DNA of 36,895 nt, from contig JAPDKC010000027.1 of NCBI GenBank assembly GCA_029258755.1, forward strand, positions 67,435 through 104,329, in the 5' to 3' direction. The position numbers and the translations under genes were made by a program. This document shows positions 1 to 11,100 of the stretch, piece after piece. Every line of letters begins with the position of its first letter. The first letter of the stretch is position 1. The stretch is from an archaeon (GTDB taxonomy: Archaea > Iainarchaeota > Iainarchaeia > Iainarchaeales > DTGL01). Under the pieces are notes generated by a model. The model was not told the DNA's origin. It was given only the letters and a program-made list of their open reading frames with translations, and ran no database searches.

Positions 1-3000
1 CTGGGGTTGCTAACCTTTCTAAGTAAACAACAATCTTTGCATCTGGCACAGTATCATCGAACAAGCACCAACAATCGTTGTTATAAGTGATGCTTATACG
101 CACGTGGTATTTGCCTGCTGGCAAATAACCATGCTCTGGTCTCAGGAAGCTTGATTTAAATTCAAACAATTCTGGATTAACAAAGTACTTTCCTAAGCCA
201 GTTTCACCTTTATACCAGGCAGGCGCGTTGAAGAAATCCTTTGCTTCGCTAAACTCGTGGAAGTCTCTTCTAAAGTCGAGAGTATAACCGTCTCTGATAA
301 GATAGGCATTGAAGCTTACAAGTTCGAGAGCCTTCTTCAGGTTTGCGTTCTCCGGATTTGCAGCAATGAATTCGGCTAAGCGGTCCGTTGAATAGGGTTC
401 GCATTTCTCAAAGACCCCTGCGGGTGTGCCAACGAGAAGCTTAGTGAATATTATATCGTTTCCGGTATTCTCATTTTTGCATTCTGTTGGACATGTATTT
501 AGCTGTGGGTAGATTCTTATTGTAGCGGTATAAAGACCATCTTCCAACTCATTGAAGGCACAGGAAACCTCAGCCTTGCTTATTACTTGGATGGCTTTCT
601 CTCCCTCTGGGCAGGCTATTTCTTCGCCAGATTCTTCTTTCCTTAAGGTGATAGTAACATTTACAGTCATCTCCTTATTGTTGTTGCTTTCTATAGTGCC
701 GATTACTTTTGCGCTCTTTCCAGCCTTCTCTATCTTTATCTTTGTTACTGCTACATCTGTTTTAAGTTCATCTAGTGCTTGTGTCTTCTCGCTAAGTATG
801 CCTTCAGCCGATGGGCAGTTTAACTGCAAACCTCTTAGGAGCTCATCTATCTTATGTATCTTCTTTAGGAGCTCTATGCTGAATTGCGTTGCATCACAAT
901 ACATTTCTTTGCCGCCTTCGTCGCACTCGTCAATTTCTATATCGTTCCAGTTCCATCTGAATTTGACTCTTGGTACAGCATTGGGCCCGGTCATTCCGAT
1001 AAGGTTTCCTATCTTACAGCTTGCCTCGGGCCTTACAACTATTTCAGTAGGCTTTGCTTTGTAGGCATTGAACTGCAGGTGGAATTTCTGCGTAAACGGC
1101 TCTCTGCTCTTTATGTCTGGAGCCATCTGTTCTCGCAACCTTTCCGCTTGTTTCTTGCTTTTTATCTCATAATATGTGTTATAATCTAAGCGTTCGCCTT
1201 CTACCTTAAGTATCCTATAAATTGGCTTGTAAGGTTCTTCCTGAGTTATGCCGTTATTCTTGAATATAACCTCTATCTTCTCTATGCCTTCCGGCTTATC
1301 CTGTGTTGTTTCCACTCTGGATTCGCCTAGCTCAGCTAATATTTGCGTATCCTCGGTTTCCTCAAGCGCTTTCGGAATAAGTATCTTAACAGACTTTATT
1401 ACGAGATCATCAACAACCACGGGAACCTCTATCATTCCGACATTCTTGCTCTGCTCCCAGTACTTAAATAAGGTTCCTGCAACGAAGCCAATTAATGCAC
1501 CTGTCCATGGGTCTTCAATATTCAATATGCTGCCAACAATATCCGATACGCTTCCGAGCAGATTGCCAGCTCCTTGCACAATACCCTCTATAGACAGCAT
1601 GGCTGTTGGAACCTTTGCATATCCGCCAGCAAACTCAATTGTTCTGCCATCTGGCGTTATACATCTGCCTTCTTCATCAAATTTGCAGCATTCTACGGTA
1701 GGATCGCCTATGTGGCAGCATGTGATGGTTGTGCCATCAAATTGGGTTGTCTGGTAAGGAATCGCACAGCCTAAAGGATCTGTGCAGACACAATTGTAAC
1801 CAGTGGGGCATATGCCATATTCTGAGCCAAACTCGGCCTTGCATTTTTCTTCAGGTGTTTTTGGAGCTGTTTGTGTTTGCATCTCTTCGGGAGTTACACA
1901 CTTGGTTGAGCAACATACAACAGCGTTACCAGTTACTACATCCACAACCAGTTCTGTTCCTGGTTTGCCATCGGGTTTGTTAGCACATAACAATCCTTCT
2001 CCACAATAGAGCAGACCTTGACTTGCGCAGATCTCCGCTGATGAAGCTTTTTCTGTTCCCTGTGTGGTGCCTGGGCTTGCTCCTGGCGCAGTTGGCGGTA
2101 CAACCTCTGGTTCTGAGCCCCCTATGCACATAGTTGCACAGCATTTTGCTAAAGGTTCTGCGCTAAACACGCCATTTTCATAGATATTTATATAGGCTTG
2201 CCCTTCGCATACCTGATCCTTTTGGCAATAGTCAAAGCTTTGGCCCATGTACCTTGGATCGAATAGGCCGGGATTCTTACATATGTATTCCTGAGAATAT
2301 CCAGAGCCTGTAAATGCTCCAGTCTGCATGGTAGAACCCGCTGTAGTACCTTGGGTGCTGCTTCCTGGAGGTATGCATTTGTTATAGGAGCTTGAAGGAC
2401 AGCAATAGGTATTGTCCACTTTTACAGGCGGTCTTGGATTCGCTATACATTTGCCACAATATGTGCTTGAGCAAATACCATCTGGAGGACATTGCGGTCC
2501 ATAGCGCGGATCTGGACAAGGAGCGCCGATTTGCACAGTGTAAGATTCTGTGGGTGCAGTTGTACCTTCAGGAGCGGTAGTTCCAGCAGCAACAGTGTGC
2601 CCTTGCTCATCTAAGTACCTACAAGTATATCCTGCAGGACAGCAAGGCGTGCCATCCACCTCTCTAACACCAGTAGCTTTGTCTTCCTCATAGTTTATGC
2701 ATTGCCTATAAACTCCTGGCTTTTCCGGACAATAAGGACCTAAGCCAGCTTCTATACATTTATCTGTTTCTGTTTTATACTCTTCTTCCGTGATTTCTCC
2801 GCTGCAGACACCCGTTCTTGTGTCGCAGCATTCTATGCTTACAGTTTCGCCTGTTTCTGGATCCTCAAATTCTACAACAGGCGTATATAGCTCTGCAGCT
2901 TCGGGCTTTTTCACACACTTCAACCCTTGTGCTGGGTCGCAGTAGGTATACATAGGATCGGCTTTTTGGCATGCCTTTAAGGCACTTTCGAAGGATAGTG

Positions 3001-6000
3001 GCGCTTCTGCTCCTTCTGTGGTTTCTTCAGTTTTTGTAGATTTTTCTTCAACACACTCAACACTACAGCATACAACACCAGATACATTTACCATTTTGTC
3101 TTCTGGACATGTTTGGCCAAGCAAAGGATTGCAGTAATAATAAGGTCCTGCTCCTTCGCCAGGATTCTCGCAGACCTTTTGCAGTACTGAAACTTCCTCT
3201 TTCACACAAGGACCTTTACAGCACCAGATGTCACCAACACGTTCATAACCGTGCTGTGCGGGACAAATCTCTGTATAATCGCAGAATGGAGGTGCACAGC
3301 AGAAATCAAAGTTAGCGTCAACAGCTCTACACTTTGCCTCATTCTTTTCAAGTGTTTGCTCTGTTAGGCATTTATCTTTACAACACCTTAGACCTTCAAC
3401 AAGGATTTCTTTTCCTTCTGGGCAGTTGTCTGGACCGCAATACTTAGCACCTTTCTTTGCGCATATCTTTTCTTTATGGTCTATTTCTTCAGCTATACAT
3501 TCAGAGGCACAGCAGGTTACGCCTTTAACAACCTTGATCTTCTCTCCCTTACATTCCATATTTGCGCCACAATACTCATAGCCGGCTTCCTCGCAGATAG
3601 TTGATGGCAGCGGGAAGCCGAAGAAGTCCTTTCCATGTCTCACGGATTGTATGCCACCGTAGATAAAGCCCACTATTGCCCAAACGAGGCCTGTTTTCAT
3701 TGCCTCAAGCCAGTTTCGCTCATCATAATGCAGCTCAACTTTGGCTTTTTTCTTATAGCACTCATTTATTAACAAGCCGATATCGAAACCATCGTAAGGA
3801 TCGTTTGGATCATCGTAGATATCGTATTCATATCTGCTTAAGCGCAAGCAACCTTCAGGTTCAATTATTACCCTTATAAGTTTATTGAATGAGTATTCGC
3901 TTTCACCTACGCTTCGAACCTTAACGTATATTGGATACTGCCCCGGGATATATTCACCGGAAAGTATAGTCACTTGCTTGGAATCACTTGATTCTAAGGT
4001 AAATTCCTTCTCTGTTAGAGCTAGCTCTGTATCGAGCAAGAAATCAATATTTGTACCGCAATCCTTTGTTTCTATGGTGAAGCTACCATCCTCTCCTGGT
4101 TTCATTCTTATAACATCTTTATCATATCTTATGCAATTTTCTATGCTTATTATATCAATTTCTGTTTCTATAGTTGCTGTCAGCACTTCCTTTCCGGCTG
4201 CTGTTGGATGCTCAGCACTTATTATAATTGTTGCTTGTGCCCTGCCGGTTATTCCTCCATCAGGAATAAACGCAAGCATTGCCGGCACATCTTCCTCTTC
4301 ATTTATCACTCCCTTAAATCTTTTGAAGTAAGCCCCTCTGAGCTCTACGCTGTTTTCCCCTATTTCTATGTAATAATCGCCTAAGTGATTGCTTTGCCAT
4401 TCTATTTTGGCACTTAAGTTCTGCAGTTTTATTGGCTTTCCATCGACAGTGCAGGTATTTACTATGGAGAAATCTGTTCTTACCTCATTCCCTTTTGTTG
4501 TGGCTTTCCATTCGCTTATGCTTACTACTAAGCATGCTGGATCATCAACTTCTTCACCTAAACCTATGCTTATAACAACATCCTTTTCTGCTACCCAGCT
4601 TTGTCCTAAGGCAGAAACAACAACCACAAGCTTTCCACCAAGCTGCTTACCTTCGTTTAGCATTTTTCCTAAATCGCTTAATTGTACTTTAAGTGCAATA
4701 TCCAGTTTATCCTTCGGCAAAATACTCTTTTGGAAGTATTCCGAGCTCAGCCATGAATGAACCTTCTGCTCATCTATAAGGCCGAAAAAGTCACCTCTTA
4801 GTTCGATACTTTCTATTTTAAGCTCCATTTCCGTTTCGTTCAGCAATCTTACAGTAGCAGAATCAAGATGCTTTGTTGTAACGTTTAGGTGCAGAGAGAT
4901 CCTTTCGGGCTCTATCTTAAGCACGCGATCATCAGTTTTTATCTCTTTCCTAAACTCTGCATAATCTGGTTTTTCTACAGCAAGATAAACAATTTCTCCA
5001 GGCATTAAGGCAGGCAAAACTATTTCAGCTAAGCCCCTGGAAGTAGTACTAGTGCTTATAAGGGTTGAACCAAACTTATCCTTAATTTTTACCAAAGCAT
5101 CGCTTACCTCTAAGCCAGAATCTTTGTCGCGGACACGAACTATAAGAGTGTTTTCGATGCCACTTGGCAATAGAGGCGGCTCTTCCAAAAACTCTTCGTT
5201 TACCTTAAACTCAACCAGGAATTCCCTGGCTGCAGCTATGTCAACTAGAATCTCTTTTTCAAATATGTGCCTATGCCTGCTTGGATCGTGGATTCTTATC
5301 AGTATGCTGCCTACAGCTGCGGCCTTTGCAGTGAATTCTATTTCGCCACGTACTTCCTTGTTCCTCGGCAAATCACCGATTTCAATATAAGGAGTTTCGC
5401 TTGCATTAACTACGCCTTCAGAAATAGTATCACTAACTATAGAGTATTCGCTAAATACAATGTTTTTCTCCTTGTTTAAGATTTTCAGCTGTACGTTTGT
5501 GTACGTATCTGTTTCATACGGGCTATTGTTAAGTATACTGAAATACAGCTTATAGCTTTTGCCTACTTTTGCATAATAGGTTTCATCAACATATTCAGCG
5601 ACATCGCTTTCCAAGTCCAAAATCTTTATTGATACGCACCACTTATCGGTACAGAGTGTTTCCATGCCAACTTGGAAGGTTCTTTTATAAGCCCTTGCAT
5701 ACAGGTCTTGCTCGCTTGGTGCATCGCCCAAGGTATAATCGATAGGATCTCTCAGTATTTTTCCTTCTCTTATTCCCCACGCACGCCAAAATATGGGCAG
5801 CTCTTCCTCTACTGCAGTTTCTTTCACCTTGATTTTAGCATCTACGTATATAACACCGCTTCTGTGCTCACTCCACTCAAGATTAAACCATTTTGCCCCA
5901 TCAGCACTTAAGAATTGTGTATCATAGCTTATGCCTTTGTCGGGATTAAATGACGTGCCTCTTATGATATTTGGTTTTCCTGGGGCGTATACATCTTTTA

Positions 6001-8026
6001 TATAAATGAAGTCCTTTTCCATAATGTTGTATTTTCCTGTCCTTATATGCAAGCCGAACTTTTCGTAGTTAGCATGCTCCGGAACTGTTATCTTAAACTT
6101 TGCTATATATTCCTCGCCAGCGGCAACTATCGAAACGATCTTGTTATTCTTAAAAAGCCCTAAAAATTCAGCTTTTATCTCACCGCTTATCCGTTTTGGA
6201 TCAAGCACCGCTGTATAGGAGCGCACCTCATTTGGGATTAAGGTTAAAACCTCTGAGGTAAAGTTTGCATACCCCTCATATGTTATGTATAAGTAAATTG
6301 GAAGGCCGGCTCCAACTTTAAAGCTTATCCTTCCATTGAGATCTTCTATTACCATAGGGCCAGCAATTATCTTGTTATTCAGCGCATTCTTCACAGTAAT
6401 CATGCTAAACGGAAGCGGCTCCAACTCATAATTTACTACTCTGACCTCTAAAGTTGCTTTTGGAATGTGCAAAACAATAACGGCTCTCTTTTCTATAGCT
6501 TCTCTTACCTTATACTCTACTACATCGCTCCACCCGCTTCCGTATCCTTTATAAGCAAAGAATTTGTATTTTCCTTCTCGCAGGCCCTTGAATCTTGCTT
6601 CGCCATTGATATCTGTTAGGCGTTCCTTCCAACCTAAAGCATTTCCGTTTTCATCAAATATGCCAACCTTGGCATTAGGAATTGGCATGCCTACATCATC
6701 AACAACCTTTATTATTAGGATTCCTCCGCAGTCGCCCGTATATTTCTTCAGCTTCACCTCTATAGTACTCTCTGACTTCCTTACGTTGTGCAAGCGTTCC
6801 AAGCAGTATTCTGGATGGTCGATTACTATATCAAAGCTTTCATCTTTGGTGAGGTTAAACTGTACAATTCCATTTTCATCCGTTTCGTCAAACGCAAATT
6901 GGACAGAATCCTTAAACAATGTAACGCGTGTATCTTTAATGGGCTCTTTGTTTGCCTCATCTATAATGCGCAATCTAATATAACCTATAATTCTTTCCTC
7001 GACCGCTAGCACTACCGTTCTGTATTCATTTGCCCCCACAGTTATAAAGCCGGATTCCGCGCTGGTAAATCTTTCAGTTGCCCGGGTTTTCACCTTATAT
7101 GTGCCAGGCAAGACCTCAAATACTGCCTGCCCGTTTTCTGTTAGCTTTGATTCAACAAAGATAGGCGCAGCTCCCGTGTCTTTATATAATTCAACAACAA
7201 TAGTTTCTTGCACCGGTTCATTATTGAATTCAACAGAAACAATTATGCGACCTTTCTCTTCAGGGGGTTTTAATTCTTCCTTAGGTTTAAGCACTATTGC
7301 TGAGCCATCGCTGACCTGTTTGCGAATGACCTGTTCGTATCCAGGAGCGCTTATAGAAACTAAAAGAGGATCACATTCTATAGGAACATCCTTAACTTCG
7401 ATAAGGCCTGTGTAATCAGTGATTGTTTCCATATCGGCTGGTGCTTCCGCGTTATTGCCACACTCAAAGCTTAAGCTAACATACTTGTTTGCTATAGGAT
7501 TGCCTTCTTCATCCACAAGCCTAAAGCTCACATCTTTATATTTTATTATTTCTTCTAATATCACTTCTACAAGCTCAAATTCTTTCCTTATATCGAACTC
7601 CTTTGTGTAGGGATTGGGCTTAAATCCCTCCATTGATATGCTTAAAGCAATATGGTCGCCAACCTTTGCAATGTAAGGCTCGCTTAGCATCCCATCCTCA
7701 TTAGTATCCATTATTGCAGAACGCTCCTCATTGATTATTGTCACTCTAGCCCCTTCAAGAGGATAGATGTCGCCATATCTATCGCGATAAGAAACTTTGA
7801 CATTTATTTGCGCGGCTTTCGGTAGAAAAGCGGGTGCAAAGCTTATAAGTGCATAGCCAATGAGAACAGCTATGACAAGAAGAAGCAAAGCAAATGAAGG
7901 AACAACTTTATCTATAGCATCGGTTACTTTATAGATAGGGACCTTTGTACTTATCCTTTCTATGAGTTCATAATACTTATCCTCAAGATGATAATAAAGC
8001 TCTTTGAGCGATTGAATCACTCCCAT
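1..8026 (-). CDS. Giant N-terminally anchored Ig-like/Cys-rich surface protein (3' end beyond window)
   Basis: The reading frame is open on the minus strand from ATG 8026 to the left edge (2675 complete codons, no stop), so the C-terminus is missing. Residues 1-42 are a cytoplasmic tail rich in Tyr and charged residues, and residues 43-64 are a single TM (SFALLLLVIAVLIGYAL). About 70-600 are Ig-like/CarboxypepD_reg-like repeats with the usual 'D..G.A.F..L..G.Y' pattern. About 612-825 are the module shared with the two other giants. More beta domains follow, then a glycine-rich hydrophobic stretch (about 1445-1462), about ten disulfide-rich repeats (about 1475-2130), a second hydrophobic stretch (about 2172-2186), and a helix starting at the MYCDATQF motif (about 2374). 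The ATG at 8040 is in another frame and soon hits a stop. No clear Shine-Dalgarno precedes the chosen start. The likely role is a secreted surface protein or adhesin; this is inference from architecture. Confidence 0.9.
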   Translation of the reverse strand, partial: MGVIQSLKELYYHLEDKYYELIERISTKVPIYKVTDAIDKVVPSFALLLLVIAVLIGYALISFAPAFLPKAAQINVKVSYRDRYGDIYPLEGARVTIINEERSAIMDTNEDGMLSEPYIAKVGDHIALSISMEGFKPNPYTKEFDIRKEFELVEVILEEIIKYKDVSFRLVDEEGNPIANKYVSLSFECGNNAEAPADMETITDYTGLIEVKDVPIECDPLLVSISAPGYEQVIRKQVSDGSAIVLKPKEELKPPEEKGRIIVSVEFNNEPVQETIVVELYKDTGAAPIFVESKLTENGQAVFEVLPGTYKVKTRATERFTSAESGFITVGANEYRTVVLAVEERIIGYIRLRIIDEANKEPIKDTRVTLFKDSVQFAFDETDENGIVQFNLTKDESFDIVIDHPEYCLERLHNVRKSESTIEVKLKKYTGDCGGILIIKVVDDVGMPIPNAKVGIFDENGNALGWKERLTDINGEARFKGLREGKYKFFAYKGYGSGWSDVVEYKVREAIEKRAVIVLHIPKATLEVRVVNYELEPLPFSMITVKNALNNKIIAGPMVIEDLNGRISFKVGAGLPIYLYITYEGYANFTSEVLTLIPNEVRSYTAVLDPKRISGEIKAEFLGLFKNNKIVSIVAAGEEYIAKFKITVPEHANYEKFGLHIRTGKYNIMEKDFIYIKDVYAPGKPNIIRGTSFNPDKGISYDTQFLSADGAKWFNLEWSEHRSGVIYVDAKIKVKETAVEEELPIFWRAWGIREGKILRDPIDYTLGDAPSEQDLYARAYKRTFQVGMETLCTDKWCVSIKILDLESDVAEYVDETYYAKVGKSYKLYFSILNNSPYETDTYTNVQLKILNKEKNIVFSEYSIVSDTISEGVVNASETPYIEIGDLPRNKEVRGEIEFTAKAAAVGSILIRIHDPSRHRHIFEKEILVDIAAAREFLVEFKVNEEFLEEPPLLPSGIENTLIVRVRDKDSGLEVSDALVKIKDKFGSTLISTSTTSRGLAEIVLPALMPGEIVYLAVEKPDYAEFRKEIKTDDRVLKIEPERISLHLNVTTKHLDSATVRLLNETEMELKIESIELRGDFFGLIDEQKVHSWLSSEYFQKSILPKDKLDIALKVQLSDLGKMLNEGKQLGGKLVVVVSALGQSWVAEKDVVISIGLGEEVDDPACLVVSISEWKATTKGNEVRTDFSIVNTCTVDGKPIKLQNLSAKIEWQSNHLGDYYIEIGENSVELRGAYFKRFKGVINEEEDVPAMLAFIPDGGITGRAQATIIISAEHPTAAGKEVLTATIETEIDIISIENCIRYDKDVIRMKPGEDGSFTIETKDCGTNIDFLLDTELALTEKEFTLESSDSKQVTILSGEYIPGQYPIYVKVRSVGESEYSFNKLIRVIIEPEGCLRLSRYEYDIYDDPNDPYDGFDIGLLINECYKKKAKVELHYDERNWLEAMKTGLVWAIVGFIYGGIQSVRHGKDFFGFPLPSTICEEAGYEYCGANMECKGEKIKVVKGVTCCASECIAEEIDHKEKICAKKGAKYCGPDNCPEGKEILVEGLRCCKDKCLTEQTLEKNEAKCRAVDANFDFCCAPPFCDYTEICPAQHGYERVGDIWCCKGPCVKEEVSVLQKVCENPGEGAGPYYYCNPLLGQTCPEDKMVNVSGVVCCSVECVEEKSTKTEETTEGAEAPLSFESALKACQKADPMYTYCDPAQGLKCVKKPEAAELYTPVVEFEDPETGETVSIECCDTRTGVCSGEITEEEYKTETDKCIEAGLGPYCPEKPGVYRQCINYEEDKATGVREVDGTPCCPAGYTCRYLDEQGHTVAAGTTAPEGTTAPTESYTVQIGAPCPDPRYGPQCPPDGICSSTYCGKCIANPRPPVKVDNTYCCPSSSYNKCIPPGSSTQGTTAGSTMQTGAFTGSGYSQEYICKNPGLFDPRYMGQSFDYCQKDQVCEGQAYINIYENGVFSAEPLAKCCATMCIGGSEPEVVPPTAPGASPGTTQGTEKASSAEICASQGLLYCGEGLLCANKPDGKPGTELVVDVVTGNAVVCCSTKCVTPEEMQTQTAPKTPEEKCKAEFGSEYGICPTGYNCVCTDPLGCAIPYQTTQFDGTTITCCHIGDPTVECCKFDEEGRCITPDGRTIEFAGGYAKVPTAMLSIEGIVQGAGNLLGSVSDIVGSILNIEDPWTGALIGFVAGTLFKYWEQSKNVGMIEVPVVVDDLVIKSVKILIPKALEETEDTQILAELGESRVETTQDKPEGIEKIEVIFKNNGITQEEPYKPIYRILKVEGERLDYNTYYEIKSKKQAERLREQMAPDIKSREPFTQKFHLQFNAYKAKPTEIVVRPEASCKIGNLIGMTGPNAVPRVKFRWNWNDIEIDECDEGGKEMYCDATQFSIELLKKIHKIDELLRGLQLNCPSAEGILSEKTQALDELKTDVAVTKIKIEKAGKSAKVIGTIESNNNKEMTVNVTITLRKEESGEEIACPEGEKAIQVISKAEVSCAFNELEDGLYTATIRIYPQLNTCPTECKNENTGNDIIFTKLLVGTPAGVFEKCEPYSTDRLAEFIAANPENANLKKALELVSFNAYLIRDGYTLDFRRDFHEFSEAKDFFNAPAWYKGETGLGKYFVNPELFEFKSSFLRPEHGYLPAGKYHVRISITYNNDCWCLFDDTVPDAKIVVYLERLATP

Positions 8027-8071
8027 AGGCAAGGCCCCATATTAACTTCCTCATATTAATTGATTACACTC

Positions 8072-8083
8072 TTATTTTATTTT
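8072..8083 (-). promoter_or_regulatory. Weak candidate TATA element for the 8026 gene
   Basis: The 142-bp gap between two giant genes is A/T-rich. The minus strand reads AAATAAAATAAG about 50 nt ahead of the ATG at 8026. It is a plausible but poor TATA box, with no clear BRE and no well-placed Shine-Dalgarno. Read-through from the upstream giant gene is an equal possibility. Confidence 0.3.
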
Positions 8084-8134
8084 TTTCGAACTTTTCTGTT
8101 TTTACTTTCCATTTTAGCTTTAGCTTCTAAGTAT

Positions 8135-8149
8135 CTAAAAATATACGGG
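8135..8149 (-). terminator. Possible T-run terminator after the 2476-aa gene
   Basis: The minus strand reads CCCGTATATTTTTAG about 20 nt past the stop codon at 8169. Archaeal termination typically uses short T-tracts without a strong hairpin. The tract is only five T long, so the call is weak. Confidence 0.3.
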
Positions 8150-8168
8150 TTTTTTATACTTTCGGTTT

Positions 8169-11100
8169 TCATGTAGGAAGCTCTACAACTGCAGGATTCC
8201 ATCTTAATGTAAGCGAATTCTTATTTATGGTATCGATACATATCTCGCCAGAATTTATTCTATCAATATATTCTTTTATCGAAGGGGCCGCTCGAGGTTC
8301 GTTCAGCTTCACGCTGCCTCCTGGCAGGCCTGTTGTGGGCTGCGTCTGCGTTTCGCTTCCTTCGAATACCTTTGCCTTAAGTATTGTTGGCTGCATCGCA
8401 CACATGAGCTCAAGCTGTAAAGTTTCGCCTGTGCCTATATAAGGAACAAATGTTACTGAATACCAGTCGCCGGGCGGCGTGAAGAGTTTTGCGACCTTTC
8501 GTGGCTCATTCCAGCCCTCGCAAAACGTTGCAGGTTCAAACATCTTGAATTCATCAACTTGCATCTCTTCGCTGCCGTTTAACTGGAACCATACAAAGAG
8601 TTCGTTTACTGTGCCACAGTAGGCAGGAATGTTAAATCTATAGTATACCACATTGTTCTGAGTGCCAGAAGAGCTTATCTTCAAGCTAGCAGGATACGAA
8701 GGAATGTATTTTAACATATTCTTCCTTAGATCCAACTCTATAACCTTGCCTTCTCTTGTTTTCTCGAACTTATTGCTGAAGCTCATCTGAAGTGTTGTTA
8801 TGCCGGGTCCCCTGCTTGGTATCTCTCCATAAGTTTGTGTGTCTTCTAAGCTATAATACAAAGCTTCCTCTGGTAGGTTGGAAAAAGCCACGCCGTAGTC
8901 AGCATTTGTACTGCCTTTGCCCAATGGAGCATCGAATGAGAGATACATCAATGGATTTTCTGCGTAAGCGGTTCCGCTTTCAGCATCAATTCCTTCAAGG
9001 CTTTTTTCCTGATGCAGCTTTATAATAAACTTATCTAAGCTAATTACGGGCTTTCCATCAAATATGTTGAGGGTTATCTTCGGATCGATTCTGTAAGCAT
9101 ATTGGCCTGCAGTTATGCGCGTGCTCTTCATATCGTTGCTAAACAAAGAATTTTCCAAGCTCATATATTGCTTAAACTCTATCTGGTTCGGCTGTAAGGG
9201 AATGCCTGGATATGCTGCTAAGAAATCGCTTATGAATGTTGGACTGAAGTTCTCCGTCTTGAGATTTACTAATGTTATGCCTTCCTCAGAAGATTCTGCA
9301 GATTCATCCTTAATATAATCTTCAGCATACATCTTAACATAGTCCTCAAGTTCTGCGCTCATATTTGGCTTGTTCAGTACAACAAGCTTAAACTCCATAT
9401 TTTCTTTGAGTATCTGCAAAAATTCCAGCCATGTCTGTTCATCGGCTTGTAATACTGCATTTCCTATGGTAACTTCTATCGGAGCTCCTCTATCACCTGT
9501 TCGAATATTAGCAAGAACGCCTTGCAATATATCGTTGTGTAGCTTCATATATTCCTCAAATGTTATCACATAGGCATCAATTTCATTATTATATTCGATC
9601 ATAGGTATGCTTTCAATAGCGGGTGAGCTGAGCGCTGACCAAATATCCTTGCCGTTAGTTGCTGCCATCTGATTCTCTATTTCTGGGAATATAATACCTA
9701 TTACGTTATCAGCTTCGATATCTCCAAGATAGCATTCCCTAAGCTTGGCTTCAAACCTTCTTTTAAATCCTAATAAGTGCAATGCAGCATATTCTTCTGT
9801 TTCTGGAGAAAGTGATTCTACAAGATTTGTTAAGCTGCTTTCAAGCTCAGAGACATCGCAATTCTCTACCTTTGGAGCAGGAAGCAAGCCGCCACCCAAT
9901 TCAGGATCCTGCAAGAATACCAATAAGTTTCTGCCTTGCACGCTATCTGTTATAACGGTCTGTTTCTTCATTATCTTGTACATCTTTCCAGGTTCGTTTA
10001 TTTCTTTCATAAGCTCCGGATCTGAAGCAATAATGTTTGCTACAAGCATCAATGATTCATCGCTTTTTGCCAGGGCATCAAGCTTCTCTACCTTTTCTTT
10101 AATCTTTGTAAGAGTTCCAGAAATCGATAGCATGAACTGCGTACCATCACAGAAAAAGCCAGAGGCGTTAGCCGTGCCAACAGCACATGTTGCTGAAGTA
10201 ATGTTTTCTGGTTTCCAGGTAAACAACAACTTATCAAACCCATATCGCAGATAGGGTTCTGTTCCGGTGTTGTTCTCGCAAGGTTCTAAGAGCGCCCATT
10301 CAGGTATTGCTGTTGGTGTCACCTTTTCATACTCGCAACCCTCATAATATTCCTTCACTCCTTTGTTCAATACATTAACAGCCACATGTAAGGCAACCTC
10401 CTCCGTGCCAGGATTGTTAAACACCCTTGTTACTTTTATTGGGTACTGGAAGTCAATCTTTGCACACTTTGTAAACATTTGGCTTCTATCAACAGTCATT
10501 ACTATATGATGTCTATTGTGGGTAAGCTTGAAGGTAAGCACTACTCCAGAAGCGGGATCGGTCCATGTAGTATAGGGTAAGCGTTCGATATAATCGCTTC
10601 TTCCACAGAATCCAGTGGCTTGTTCTACACCAGGAACGCCGACAATTTGTTCGTTAGAAGATGCTACTGGCAATACCCATTCGCTTTTGGGTGGATTTTC
10701 CTTCCAAACAAACACATCGTTTTTGAAGAAATCATCTCCTATGAATTCGTACTCTTCGCCGGCTGCTGGAACATTAAGAGCTTCTTTATTGACACATTCG
10801 CTGGGTGCTTTATTAGGGTCACCAGCATCTATAAGCATGCCTGCTATTCCAAACCATTCAAACGGATCCTCAAATGTTACTGAAACCTTAAAGTATTTCA
10901 CCTGTCCTAAAAATGGCACGTACATAGGTACATATACTTCACCAGGCGAAACTACAGCACTATAAAGAGATGAGCTAGCTACTCTTATCATTCCAATCCT
11001 TTTGTCTATAGGTCCCTCTAACAGCACGGGCCAATGCTGGGTTATTGTCGGGTCATACCATATGCTAAATTCCATAATCTCCCAAACTTCGCTCTCGGAA

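Noticed and set aside
552-2009. Series of plus-strand reading frames of 60-170 codons
   Set aside because: They lie opposite a continuous minus-strand giant reading frame with coherent domain sequence; their products are Ser/Cys-rich antisense products.
1640-3605. Cysteine repeats as EGF or another named module
   Set aside because: The C-YC-C-CC-C spacing does not match EGF closely enough to name; left as an unnamed repeat.
3885-4760. Plus-strand reading frames of 148 and 123 codons
   Set aside because: Antisense to the same giant gene; no ribosome binding site, no coherent protein features beyond reverse-complement codon bias.
9745-10254. Plus-strand reading frame of 169 codons
   Set aside because: Opposite the well-supported 2476-aa gene; composition is typical of an antisense shadow.
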